A stretch of 64,000 nt of DNA from NCBI GenBank assembly GCA_017744415.1, contig JAGIBJ010000128.1, forward strand, positions 23,800 through 87,799, in the 5' to 3' direction. Positions 17,979 to 26,633 of this stretch are shown one piece after another. The notes under the pieces were generated by a model, which was not told the DNA's origin, ran no database searches, and was given only the letters and a program-made list of their open reading frames with translations. The stretch comes from Solirubrobacteraceae bacterium. Lineage in GTDB: Bacteria > Actinomycetota > Thermoleophilia > Solirubrobacterales > Solirubrobacteraceae. Position 1 is the first letter of the stretch. Each line of letters opens with the position of its first letter. The position numbers were made by a program, and so were the translations under genes.

Positions 17979-18844
17979 TGCCCCGCGCCATGTGGACCGG
18001 CTCCCTGAGCTTCGGGCTCGTCAACGTGCCCGTGCAGGTGATCAGCGCCACTCGCGACATGGACGTGCACTTCCACCAGGTGCGTCGCCCGAGCGAGGGC
18101 AGCAAGCCGGAGCGGATCCTCATGAAGCGCGTCGCCGACGACGGCGAGGAGGTGGCCTGGGGCGAGCTCGGCAAGGGCTGGGAGCTCGACGACGGTTCGA
18201 TCCTCGTGCTCAGCCAAGACGACCTCGACGCCGCCGCGCCCGAGAAGACCAAGACCATCGACATCGAGCAGTTCGCGCCGCAGGACTCGATCGATCCGAT
18301 CCTCTTCGACCATCCGTACTGGCTCCTCCCCCACGGCGAGGGCGACGGCCCGCTGCGCGCCTACCGGCTCCTCGTGGATGCGCTGAAGGGCCGCGACGAG
18401 GTGGGTATCGGCCGCATCGTGATGCGCGCCCGCGAGCAGCTCGTGGCGCTGCGCGAGCGCGACGGCCTGCTGAGCCTCGAGACGATGCGCTTCGCCGACG
18501 AGGTGCGCGACCCGCAGAACACGGGCGCGATCCCGGGCGGCGAGGCCACTGAGCCCGAGGAGCAGGAGATCGCCGACGCTGTCGCGCTGATCGAGGAGAT
18601 GACCGACGACTTCGACCCGTCGGCCTACGAGGACCGCCACCGCCAGCGGCTACTCGACCTCATCGCGGAGAAGGCGAAGACGGGCAGCGTCGTGATCCCC
18701 GAGCCCGAGGCCGAGCCGGAGCCGCAGAAGGCACCCGCCGATCTCATGGCCGCGCTGCAGGAGTCGCTCAACAAGGCGCGCGGCACGAAGAAGCCGTCGC
18801 GCGCGAAGGCTCCAGCCGCCGACAAGGCGAAGGCCGAGGCCTAA
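17978..18844 (+). CDS. ku: Ku protein (paralog 2)
   Basis: 288 residues starting MPRAMWTGSLSFGLVNVPVQ, with IDIEQFAPQDSIDPILFDHPYWL and RAREQLVALRERDGLLSLETM aligned with paralog 1. The two are clearly homologous but diverged along their whole length, so this is an old duplication. The C-terminal tail (KKPSRAKAPAADKAKAEA) is shorter and less basic. The ATG overlaps the stop of paralog 1 by one base, placing ligD-ku1-ku2 in one operon. Heterodimer formation is possible but not shown. Confidence 0.94.
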   Translation: MPRAMWTGSLSFGLVNVPVQVISATRDMDVHFHQVRRPSEGSKPERILMKRVADDGEEVAWGELGKGWELDDGSILVLSQDDLDAAAPEKTKTIDIEQFAPQDSIDPILFDHPYWLLPHGEGDGPLRAYRLLVDALKGRDEVGIGRIVMRAREQLVALRERDGLLSLETMRFADEVRDPQNTGAIPGGEATEPEEQEIADAVALIEEMTDDFDPSAYEDRHRQRLLDLIAEKAKTGSVVIPEPEAEPEPQKAPADLMAALQESLNKARGTKKPSRAKAPAADKAKAEA

Positions 18845-18875
18845 CCCTTCGGCACGCAGTGACGAGCGGGCCGCG

Positions 18876-20168
18876 CTAGCCCGAACCGCCCTCGGGGCGG
18901 TATTCCTGCCCGCACGGAGCGGGCGGCAGGTCGTACTTGCGGGAGTTGTCCTCCACGTCGTAGTAGCCCTGCAGGAGGCAGCCGACGTCGCGCGACTGGC
19001 GGTCGGCGGTCTTCGCGCGGAACTCGCTCACGCCGCTCCAGGCGTCGTTCGTCTCGTCCATCAGCTGCTTGGCCTGCGCGCTGCGCTGGGCGATCGCGCC
19101 GCTCGGGTTCCACGAGCGCCACGCCTTCATCAGCCCGGCGCCGACGCTGCCGTCCGAGCCCCGGGGCACGCCGATGCCCGAGTAGTAGAGCTTCCACGTG
19201 AAGTTCGAGTACTTCTGCGGGCTGTCGGTGGCAACGAGCGCGGCGCCCACCCACGGCTTGCCGCCGGAGGTGTAGGTGAACTGCAGCAGCTGGCTGGCGG
19301 TGAACGAGGGCAGCACGCCGTCGGCGAGGGTCTGCGTGATCGCGTAGTCGCGCACGTTCGGGTTGAGCTTCGGGAACACGGAGGCGAGGGCGTCGGCCGG
19401 CGGGAGGTAGTCGAACACGGGGCCGTTGAAGCCGGCGGGGGCGTTGGCCGGGGGCATCACGTCGATCGAGAAGCCGAAGAGGAACGACCCCTGGTCGGAG
19501 GAGCCTTCGAGGCTGCCCTGGTTGTCGCTGATCCGCCACTCCGAGCCGCTGGGGACGAGCCCGCTCACGCCGCCCGAGGAGTAGCGCTGCAGCGGCAGCT
19601 CCGGAGCGGCTGCGCCGCCGCCACCTCCGCTCGATGCGGGCGTGAGGGTGTAGCCGCCCTGCACGGTGTTAGCGATCTGGCGCACCATCTGGAGATCGAA
19701 CGGGTCGCTGGTGGGTGAGCGGCCAGCGAACACGGCGAGCGCGCCCTGCTCACCATTGATCAGGATCGTGTTGCGCTCGCCGCCGGCGTCGGTCTCGGCC
19801 GTGAAGACGGTCTCGTCGGCCTCGCGACTCACCTGTTCACCACCGACGGCGCCGAGCAGCGCGTCGCCGTAGTCCGTCGGGCTGGCGGCGGTGGCCGTGC
19901 GCGAGAACGAGAGTGAGCGGTCGCCGTCCTTGCTCCTCAGCACGTAGACCCCGTCGCGCACGGTGAGCGTGTAGCCCGCGGGCGCCTCGATGCTGAAGCC
20001 GCTGTCGTCGTCGTGGAGCACCCCGTCGTCGGCGGCCGCGACCGTGGTGGCCTTCGGGGTGCGTTTGGTGGCGGCGTTCGGATCGTCGCCGCCGCCGCAG
20101 CCGGTGAGCGTCGCCGTGGCGAGGAGGCCGGCGGCGATCCAGCGGCGGAGCGGTACGGGTGCGCTCAT
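18876..20168 (-). CDS. Secreted lipoprotein, unknown function
   Basis: 430 residues. The N-terminus MSAPVPLRRWIAAGLLATAT leads to the lipobox LTGCGGG, so it should be lipid-anchored on the outer face of the membrane. The mature part has two similar-looking domains. The first (DDSGFSIEAPAGYTLTVRDG ... SFSRTATAASPTDYGDALL) resembles the small domain used by many actinobacterial lipoproteins to hold a PsbP-like fold. The second begins after a Gly/Ala-rich linker at about residue 190. Function is unknown. Its ATG overlaps the stop of the upstream PKD protein by 4 nt. Confidence 0.75.
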   Translation of the reverse strand: MSAPVPLRRWIAAGLLATATLTGCGGGDDPNAATKRTPKATTVAAADDGVLHDDDSGFSIEAPAGYTLTVRDGVYVLRSKDGDRSLSFSRTATAASPTDYGDALLGAVGGEQVSREADETVFTAETDAGGERNTILINGEQGALAVFAGRSPTSDPFDLQMVRQIANTVQGGYTLTPASSGGGGGAAAPELPLQRYSSGGVSGLVPSGSEWRISDNQGSLEGSSDQGSFLFGFSIDVMPPANAPAGFNGPVFDYLPPADALASVFPKLNPNVRDYAITQTLADGVLPSFTASQLLQFTYTSGGKPWVGAALVATDSPQKYSNFTWKLYYSGIGVPRGSDGSVGAGLMKAWRSWNPSGAIAQRSAQAKQLMDETNDAWSGVSEFRAKTADRQSRDVGCLLQGYYDVEDNSRKYDLPPAPCGQEYRPEGGSG

Positions 20169-22132
20169 CCGTTGTCGCGAACGGTCCTGATCGTGCGCGC
20201 GGTAAGGCTCGGACCGCCCACCTTCACGGTGAGCGACTTCAGCGACTTCGGCGGCGTGCGGTTGAGCTTCAGCGTGCCCGTCGTCTTGCAGCGACTCTTC
20301 CCGTCGACCGTGACCGTCTTGACCTTCAGCTTCGCCGAGCCCTTGTAGGTCTTGCCCTTCGATCGCGTGTTCACCGAGGCGGTCGCCGACTTCGGGCACT
20401 TCTTCGCCTTCTTGCTGCGCCCCAGCACCGCGGCAAGCGTGATCTTCTTGCCGGAGAGCAGCGCCTCGGGCGTGGGCTTCGTCGTCGTGCCCGGGCCGCC
20501 AGCGCCGCCGGGACCGCCCGGGATCGGTGCAGCCGAGATCGTGATGGTGCGCGTGGTCGAGCCGCTGCCGACCTGGTCGACCGCGCTCGTGATGACCGTG
20601 TAGGTGCCCGGGACGGCATAGGTGTGCGAGATCGAGCCGCCGCTACCCGTGGCGCCGTCACCGAAGGTCCAGTAGATCGCCGCGTCGCCCCAGGGGTTGG
20701 ACGGGGCCGCGCTCATCGCGACGGGCTGGCCGACCGTGCCGGTGGCCGGCACCGACGTGGATCCGGCTCCGGTGAGCGCGGGCGGGGCGCCGTCGAACCC
20801 GGCGGCTTTGATCCGGTACGAGGACGCGCCCGGGTAGTTCCAGACCGCGATGCCGTTGCCGGCGCCGTCGAATGCGAGGCGGGCCTGACGGCCGTCGGCC
20901 TCGCCGAGCGAGAGATCCGCTGGCGTGCCGAACACTCCTCCGACGGACCGCGTCGAGACGAACACTCGCCCGGGCGTACCGGGAATGTCGGAGTTCACCC
21001 GCACCCAGGCGATGTGAGCATTTCCGGCGGCGTCGTAGGCGAGATCGGTCGGCATGCCGGCAGACCCGTCCGGCGAGACGGCCTGGATCTGCCACGACGA
21101 TCCGTTCCAAGCCGCCGCGATCACATGTCGCCCGTCGTCGTTGCGGGTCCACGTCACGGTCGCGTTGCCCGACGCGTCCGACGCGACGAACAGGTTCGTG
21201 GCCCGCGTCGCTGTCGCCGTCCGGCCTAGATCGACCGGGGCGGCAGAGAAGGCCGGTCCGTCGACGACGGCCTTCACCCAGGCGGTGCCGGGATTCTGGC
21301 TGTTGTCGCCGACATTCGCCCAGGCGGCCACGAACTGGCCGTTCGGGAGCGCCGCCACCCGCACGTTCTCTGCGCTTTCGCTCCCGGCCAGGTTGGCGGC
21401 CGTGCTCCACTCGCCCGTATCGCGCACGAATGCCCGCTGGACGCGATCCACACCACTGACGAGGGCCGTCCACACCGCGAACGCCCGCCCGTTGGGAGCG
21501 ACGGCGATTTGCGAGCCGTCGATGGACGGCGTCGCGGGGGTGTCCTCGATCTCGAACGGGGCGTCCCAGCCGCTGCTCAGCGTCGGCCGTTTGCTCATCC
21601 ACACGTGCGCCGGGCCGCTCTTGTAGCCCGTGATCCAGACCGCGTGGACCGTACCGTCGGGCGCCACCGCGAGATCGGTGTCGCGGATGCCGGTGAACGA
21701 AGTGGAATCGTCGACGTACCGTGGCTCCGACCACGCGCCGGTCGCCGCATCACGCACCGCCGACTGCACGCGCGCCTTCGCGTCGGTCAGTTTGCGCTCC
21801 CAGAGCGCGGTGACGTTGCCGGCCGCATCAACGGCCACGGTCGCGTCTTCCGCGAACGTGCCGGCCTCGGAAATCGTGACCGGCGTGCTCCACGCGTGCG
21901 TGATGGCCGAACGCGTCGATGCGATCAAGCCGGGGGCGGTCGTGCCGTTGTTCCACACCGCGGTCACGTTGCCGGCCGCGTCGGTGACCACCGCGTTGTC
22001 GTCGAGCGCCTGCGAGCTGCTGCTCGCAACATCGCCCGAGGGCAGCCAGCCGGGGGCCGCTCCAGCGGGTGCGGGCAGCGCCGTCGCCATCAGCAAGACC
22101 ATGGAGACGAGGAAGCGCCGCATTCGGCGCAC
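20165..22132 (-). CDS. Secreted repeat protein with PKD domain
   Basis: 655 residues with a signal peptide (MRRFLVSMVLLMATALPAPAG). About 400 residues then repeat a pattern of DAAGNVTAVW/DASGNATVTW strands, suggesting a beta-propeller-like fold. A PKD domain follows near residues 450-530 (IYWTFGDGATGSGG ... HTYAVPGTYTVIT). A basic Lys-rich tail (GRSKKAKKCPKSATA, TLKLNRTPPKSLKSL) ends it. Such Lys-rich Ig-like tails are frequent in Thermoleophilia surface proteins. It is probably cell-surface attached and adhesive or scaffold-like. Translationally coupled to the lipoprotein gene downstream. Confidence 0.75.
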   Translation of the reverse strand: MRRMRRFLVSMVLLMATALPAPAGAAPGWLPSGDVASSSSQALDDNAVVTDAAGNVTAVWNNGTTAPGLIASTRSAITHAWSTPVTISEAGTFAEDATVAVDAAGNVTALWERKLTDAKARVQSAVRDAATGAWSEPRYVDDSTSFTGIRDTDLAVAPDGTVHAVWITGYKSGPAHVWMSKRPTLSSGWDAPFEIEDTPATPSIDGSQIAVAPNGRAFAVWTALVSGVDRVQRAFVRDTGEWSTAANLAGSESAENVRVAALPNGQFVAAWANVGDNSQNPGTAWVKAVVDGPAFSAAPVDLGRTATATRATNLFVASDASGNATVTWTRNDDGRHVIAAAWNGSSWQIQAVSPDGSAGMPTDLAYDAAGNAHIAWVRVNSDIPGTPGRVFVSTRSVGGVFGTPADLSLGEADGRQARLAFDGAGNGIAVWNYPGASSYRIKAAGFDGAPPALTGAGSTSVPATGTVGQPVAMSAAPSNPWGDAAIYWTFGDGATGSGGSISHTYAVPGTYTVITSAVDQVGSGSTTRTITISAAPIPGGPGGAGGPGTTTKPTPEALLSGKKITLAAVLGRSKKAKKCPKSATASVNTRSKGKTYKGSAKLKVKTVTVDGKSRCKTTGTLKLNRTPPKSLKSLTVKVGGPSLTARTIRTVRDNG

Positions 22133-22207
22133 CGTATCGCGTTCCGGTGTAGCGATCCGTGGCTTTCTGGGCGACGCGACGGCCCGTCAGCTGCGAGCAT
22201 CGCCGCC

Positions 22208-22456
22208 ATGGGAACCACCGACGATCTCCCGCCGATCCCGCCGTACGCGCCGGCACCCGGGCGCTACCGCCACTACAAGGGCAACGAGTACGAGGTGCTC
22301 CACACGGCTCGGCACTCCGAGCACCTCGACCAGTTCGTCGTCGTCTACCGCCCGATGCGCGACCCGGACGCGATCTGGGTGCGGCCGCTCGAGATGTTCG
22401 TCGAGGAGATCGACACCGCCGACGGCCGCAGGCGGCGCTTCGCTCCGCTCGGCTGA
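22208..22456 (+). CDS. DUF1653 domain protein
   Basis: 82 residues. GRYRHYKGNEYEVLHTARHS, VVVYRPMRDPDAIWVRPLEM and a final FAPLG match the small DUF1653 family, whose function is unknown. The ATG at 22208 directly precedes a Pro-rich lead-in (DLPPIPPYAPAP). It is soluble and stands alone between divergent and unrelated genes. Confidence 0.85.
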   Translation: MGTTDDLPPIPPYAPAPGRYRHYKGNEYEVLHTARHSEHLDQFVVVYRPMRDPDAIWVRPLEMFVEEIDTADGRRRRFAPLG

Positions 22457-22518
22457 GCGCCCAGCTGCGCCCCGAGCCCGCCGCGCCCGATCACGCGAGC
22501 GACCGTAGCGTCGAGCGC

Positions 22519-23148
22519 ATGGACGAGGTACTGCCCGGCATCCTTCACTGGACGACGTTCCACGACGGCATCGGCCAGACGGTGCATTCGCACCTGCACA
22601 CGCCGAGCGGAGCGATTTTCGATCCGCGCCTTCCAGAGGGCGGCGTCGAAGCGCTGTCGGCGGCCGTCGTGCCGACCGTCGTCCTCCTCTCCAACCGGCA
22701 CCACCTGCGTCATGCGGCCGAGGTGGCCGCGGCGTACGACCTCCCGATCCGGGTGAGCAGCGCGGGCCTCGACGATCTCGCGGCGTCAGACGCCGCAGTG
22801 ACGGCCTTCGAGCCGGGTGATGAGGTCGCAGAAGGCGTCTCCGCGTACGCGCTGCCGGCACTCACGCCCGAGGAGACGGTCTTCCGAATCCCGTCCGCCG
22901 CTGCGGACACGCCGGCGGCGGTGCTGTTCGCCGACACGCTCACGCACCACGACGGCGAACTCGCCTACATGCCCGACGCGCTCCTTGGCGACGATCCGGA
23001 GGCCGTGCGGATCGAGATGACGGCGCAGCTCAGCAAGCTCCTTGAGACGGCCGCGCCGTTCGACACGCTCCTCTTCGCGCACGGCAACCCCGTGCCGGCC
23101 GGCGGCCACGCGCTGCTCACCGAGTTCGTGGCCGCCCAACACGGGTGA
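22519..23148 (+). CDS. MBL-fold-like protein lacking the full metal motif
   Basis: 209 residues. The N-terminus (MDEVLPGILHWTTFHDGIGQ) and the segment TVVLLSNRHHLRHAAEVAAAYDLPI followed by an FADTLTHHDGELAYMP strand resemble metallo-beta-lactamase-fold hydrolases. The classical HxHxDH motif is not present; SNRHH takes its place. The LLFAHGNPVPAGGHALLTEF end is also MBL-like. It may be a catalytically altered or non-metal member. Substrate unknown. Confidence 0.6.
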   Translation: MDEVLPGILHWTTFHDGIGQTVHSHLHTPSGAIFDPRLPEGGVEALSAAVVPTVVLLSNRHHLRHAAEVAAAYDLPIRVSSAGLDDLAASDAAVTAFEPGDEVAEGVSAYALPALTPEETVFRIPSAAADTPAAVLFADTLTHHDGELAYMPDALLGDDPEAVRIEMTAQLSKLLETAAPFDTLLFAHGNPVPAGGHALLTEFVAAQHG

Positions 23149-23230
23149 ATCAGGGGCCGGCCGCGGTCGCTGCGGCGAGCGTCGAACGGGGGTCCAACGG
23201 GTCACCCGAGGTTGACGCTCACCGGTCGGA

Positions 23231-24022
23231 TCAGCCCATGACGATCTGGTGGCCGACGGGCGGCGGCGGCTCGGCGCCGGCCAGTGCCGCGGTCGCCGCC
23301 GCGAGCGTCGACGCGAGCACGGTGCGGCTCGCGGTGATCAGCTCCATGAGGTCGTCGGGATCGGTGTCCTCCTCCATCACGCCGTTGGCGTAGTCGGTGG
23401 CGTAGCCGATCAGGCCGTAGGGGATGCCGGCCTCGCCGGCGAGCACCGTCTCCGGGCCGCCCGTCTGACTCACGGCGGTGACGCCCACCGCCGACAGCGA
23501 GCGGATCTCGGCGGCCGTGTTGAAGCGGGGACCGTCGACGTGGCCGTAGCAACCGCCGTCACGCACGGGGTGACCTTCGCTCTGAGCACCGGCGATGAGC
23601 GCGGCGCGCAGCTCCGCGGAATAGGGACCGCCGTACACCCAGTGGGCGCGGCCGGGCTGCCCCGGCTTCGTGTGGAGCGTGCAGATCGAGCCGTCGGGCA
23701 GGCGATTCGCGAGGAAGTGCAGGTCGTCGAAGGCGACGAGGGAGCCGAGGGGGACGGTCGGATCGACGGCACCGCACACGGTCGCGGCCAGGATCGCCTG
23801 CACGCCGGCGTCGCGGAGGGCGGCGATGTTGGCCTGGTGGGTCACCTGGCTCGAGAGCAGCTCATGACCGGGCCGGTGGCGGGAGACGTGCACGACGTCG
23901 GCACCGGCGAACTGGCCGATGGTGAGGGAGACGGGCCCGAACTCCGTCTGCACGTCGCGCGACTCGCCGTCGAAGTCCGGCAGGGCGTAGGTGCCCGAGC
24001 CCGTGATGATCCCGATCAGCAT
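23231..24022 (-). CDS. MTAP/PNP-family nucleoside phosphorylase
   Basis: 263 residues of the trimeric purine nucleoside/methylthioadenosine phosphorylase family, which split nucleosides with phosphate. ITGSGTYALPDF holds the phosphate loop. SRHRPGHELLSSQVTHQANI, TVCGAVDPTVPLGS and GPRFNTAAEIR are family landmarks. The substrate-defining segment reads SQTGGPETVLAGEAGIPYGL where classical MTAPs have MTN/MTGxPE, so the base or sugar preference is uncertain. It could feed methionine salvage beside metXY or act on 6-oxopurine nucleosides. Confidence 0.85.
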   Translation of the reverse strand: MLIGIITGSGTYALPDFDGESRDVQTEFGPVSLTIGQFAGADVVHVSRHRPGHELLSSQVTHQANIAALRDAGVQAILAATVCGAVDPTVPLGSLVAFDDLHFLANRLPDGSICTLHTKPGQPGRAHWVYGGPYSAELRAALIAGAQSEGHPVRDGGCYGHVDGPRFNTAAEIRSLSAVGVTAVSQTGGPETVLAGEAGIPYGLIGYATDYANGVMEEDTDPDDLMELITASRTVLASTLAAATAALAGAEPPPPVGHQIVMG

Positions 24023-24065
24023 GCGTGCAGAGTTCCCTTCGGAGCGGGTGCGGCGGCCGTGCGGC

Positions 24066-25391
24066 TCACCAGACGGTGTTCATGAGGATGGAGAGGGCGA
24101 GCGCCTGCGCGAGCAGGCCACCGAGGAGAGGGGCCGTGCGCCAGCGGGCGAGCGCCGGGGCAGCGGCGACGCAGGCGAGCGGCACCATGAAGAGCCAGAT
24201 GCGCTCGGTCTCCGCCTTCGTGAAGCCGCCGATCGCTGCCACGGCGACGATGATGACGAGCGCCACCGCCGGTGCCCAGCCGCGCAGCGCACCGCGCGCG
24301 GCGCCCGCGACGATCGCCGGGCCCGCCATCAGGCCCCAGGCGACGGGCGATCCGAAGAGCCAGAACGCGTAGGGCCGCAGACGGGCGAGCGAGTCGCGGT
24401 AGACCTGCTCGGTGGCGTGGAGCGTGCCGATCGGGTCGTAGCCGGCCCAGGCCGCGAGGCCACCCTGGACGGCCGCGACGCCGAACCCGGCGATCAGCGC
24501 GACCTCGAACGCCGCGCGCCAGCCGTCCCGTCGCCAGACCGCGATCGCCGCCCAGGCGCCCACGCCGAGGAGCGCCCAGCTCATCAGCGACGCGACCGCG
24601 AAGGCGAGGCCGCCGAGGATCCGGCCGCCGCGCGAGCGAGCGCAGAGCCCGAGCGCCGCGAGCGCACCGAACGCCGCGTAGGCGAAGTCGAAGCTCGTGA
24701 CGCCGATCAGGATCAGCCCAGGCGAGCAGGCGGCGAGCACGCCCGCGAGGCGCGCCTCGCGCTCGCCGGACGAGAACTGCAGGGCGAGCCGGTGCGCGAG
24801 CGGCGCGCAGCAGGCCCCCAGCAGGATCACGAGCGCGGCCATCCCCTGCGCCGTGGTGGCGCCGAGCGCCTTGGCGAGCACCAACGGCCCGGGCGGGTGG
24901 CCCGCGACGTTCACGCTCTGCGAGGGCACCACTTCGGCGAAGCGGTCGAGGTAGTTGCGCACGCCGTCGTCAAGGGTCGGCAGGCCCGGGAGGTATTCGT
25001 TGATCGCATTCGTGCGCGCGAGGCCGCCTTGCAGGTCGTAGGGCTCCCACCAGGCGTGGGTGCCGGCGCGCGCGGCGTTGACGGCGAGCCCGAGCGCGAG
25101 CGCAGCGACGAACAGGGCCCCGGCGACCACCCTTGGATCGAGCTCGGCGCCGAGGAACCGCCCCGCGCCGAACGTGACGAGCGCCGCGACGAGGATCGCC
25201 GCGGCAAGCCAGAGCGCATCGACGTGCGGCATCCAGCCCATGACGAACGGCGGGCTCGCCGTCCCGAGCTTGCCGCTCTGGTGGTGGATCGTGAGCCCGG
25301 TCGCGACCGTCGCCACCGCGATCAGCCCGAGGATGCCGGTGACGATTCGCGGAACTCGCGCCTCGTCGGGCGTGTCGACCGGCCTCGTCAT
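24066..25391 (-). CDS. Polytopic membrane protein, GT-C glycosyltransferase-like
   Basis: 441 residues with about ten to twelve transmembrane helices. A large extracytoplasmic loop after TM3 contains WWEPYDLQGGLARTNAINEY and SVNVAGHPPGPLVLAKAL. FTKAETERIWLFMVPLACV near the C-terminus resembles the conserved membrane-edge motif of actinobacterial GT-C mannosyl/arabinosyltransferase-like proteins. These use polyprenyl-phosphate sugars on the outer membrane face. Substrate unknown. It lies 43 nt upstream of the phosphorylase gene on the same strand. Confidence 0.65.
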   Translation of the reverse strand: MTRPVDTPDEARVPRIVTGILGLIAVATVATGLTIHHQSGKLGTASPPFVMGWMPHVDALWLAAAILVAALVTFGAGRFLGAELDPRVVAGALFVAALALGLAVNAARAGTHAWWEPYDLQGGLARTNAINEYLPGLPTLDDGVRNYLDRFAEVVPSQSVNVAGHPPGPLVLAKALGATTAQGMAALVILLGACCAPLAHRLALQFSSGEREARLAGVLAACSPGLILIGVTSFDFAYAAFGALAALGLCARSRGGRILGGLAFAVASLMSWALLGVGAWAAIAVWRRDGWRAAFEVALIAGFGVAAVQGGLAAWAGYDPIGTLHATEQVYRDSLARLRPYAFWLFGSPVAWGLMAGPAIVAGAARGALRGWAPAVALVIIVAVAAIGGFTKAETERIWLFMVPLACVAAAPALARWRTAPLLGGLLAQALALSILMNTVW

Positions 25392-25405
25392 GCGATCCTC
25401 ACCCT

Positions 25406-26119
25406 ATGGGCCTGCTCCCCGTCACCGCCGGGCGTGCGGTTCGCACCGCGCGGCCCGCGGCCGCGCTGCTCGCGATCGCTGTGGTCGTTGGCGCCTGCGG
25501 CTCCGCCCGCGTCGATCAGCTGCCGCCCGCAGCCGGCCCCGATGCGGCCCCCGTCCCGTCGGCCAGCCCCATCGGCAGCGTCATGCCTACGACCCCAGAT
25601 GCGGCCGCTGCGGCAACGAAACCCCTGCTCACGGCCGATCTGCGCGACGGCAGCCTGCACCTCAGCCTCGATCCGCGGGCCCGCACGCTCACCCTCACCG
25701 ACGCCCTCGGCGGCAAACAGCTCGACCGCATCCCCGCCGGCGTTGGGCCGACCCAGGTGGCCTGCACGCCGCAAGGCCCGTGCTACGTCACCGACACGAC
25801 GGGCGACGCACTCCTGGTGATCCGGGTTGCCGCCGACGGCCGCTCGATGCGGCTGAGCCGACGGGTCTACGTGGCCGGCGCCCCGTACGCGATCGCCGTC
25901 GACTCCGCGCGGCGCCGCCTGTGGGTCACGCTCACGGCGCGCGACGAGCTCGTCGAGTTCGGCGCTCACGCCCAGCCACACATCCTGCGCCGCCACCCCA
26001 CGGTGCAGCAGCCCGACGGCGTCCGCGTTGACGCCAAGTCGGGCGACGTGACCGTCATCGGGGTGCGTCCGCCGCAGCTCCAGCGCCTGACGGATCCGGC
26101 GACGCCGGATCGGCCCTGA
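25406..26119 (+). CDS. Lipoprotein with YVTN/beta-propeller-like repeats
   Basis: 237 residues with a lipobox (AIAVVVGACGSAR). After a Pro/Ala linker the mature part has propeller-blade-like strands (CYVTDTTGDALLVIRVAADG, RRLWVTLTARDELVEFG, VRVDAKSGDVTVIGVRPP). It seems too short for a complete propeller, so it may oligomerise or be a partial one. The stop is inside the 3' end of the convergent gene at 26055, a 65-bp tail overlap. Confidence 0.65.
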   Translation: MGLLPVTAGRAVRTARPAAALLAIAVVVGACGSARVDQLPPAAGPDAAPVPSASPIGSVMPTTPDAAAAATKPLLTADLRDGSLHLSLDPRARTLTLTDALGGKQLDRIPAGVGPTQVACTPQGPCYVTDTTGDALLVIRVAADGRSMRLSRRVYVAGAPYAIAVDSARRRLWVTLTARDELVEFGAHAQPHILRRHPTVQQPDGVRVDAKSGDVTVIGVRPPQLQRLTDPATPDRP

Positions 26120-26633
26120 GCCGCCGCACGGCGAAGAGCAGCCCTGAGAGCACGAAGAGCGCGGCCGTGACGGCGAGCCAGCGGGCGAGATAGTCCGGCG
26201 GCGGATGGCCGAGCGCACGCTCGTAGTTCTGCGGCTGCCCGGCGAAGATGCGCGGTGAGAACACGAGCAGGAGCACGCCTGAGATCACAGCGGGAACGCG
26301 CACATGGTTCAAAACCATGATTCTTCGGATTCCTCCGCCGTTGCTGGTCTTCAGCGCCTTGGCCGCCACGACGTTCAGCGCGGAGTACGCGGGCAGCAGC
26401 ACGGCATCGTGGAGCACTGCGCCGCCCACGAGCCACAGGATCAAGTTGAACGGACGCGGGGCGAACCGCTCCTGGAACATCACCGAGAGCGCGTACGCGG
26501 CGACGAGGATCACCGCCAGGTGGCCGGCGAGCAGCCAAGGGCTCGTGCCCCAGAGGCGCTCGAAGCGCTGGGCCGCTCCTGGCGATGCCGGCGCGGCGTC
26601 GGGCGCGGTCGTCTCGTCGGGTTCGTCGCTCAC
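26055..26633 (-). CDS. Four-TM membrane protein, last gene of molybdoenzyme operon
   Basis: 192 residues with a disordered acidic N-tail and four hydrophobic helices (about 35-55, 64-84, 113-131, 155-175). GGAVLHDAVLLPAYSALNVV and LNHVRVPAVISGVLLLVFSP carry two membrane His residues. I do not recognise a family. The GTG start overlaps the stop of the molybdoenzyme gene by 4 nt, so it is probably translated together with it and could be a membrane partner or electron-transfer subunit. The Tat/Moco link is by context only. Confidence 0.65.
   Translation of the reverse strand: MSDEPDETTAPDAAPASPGAAQRFERLWGTSPWLLAGHLAVILVAAYALSVMFQERFAPRPFNLILWLVGGAVLHDAVLLPAYSALNVVAAKALKTSNGGGIRRIMVLNHVRVPAVISGVLLLVFSPRIFAGQPQNYERALGHPPPDYLARWLAVTAALFVLSGLLFAVRRLRADPASPDPSGAGAAADAPR

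Noticed and set aside
23991..25820. Long plus-strand frame across the GT-C-like gene
   Set aside because: Arg/Glu-rich with no domain; the opposite strand encodes a convincing membrane protein.
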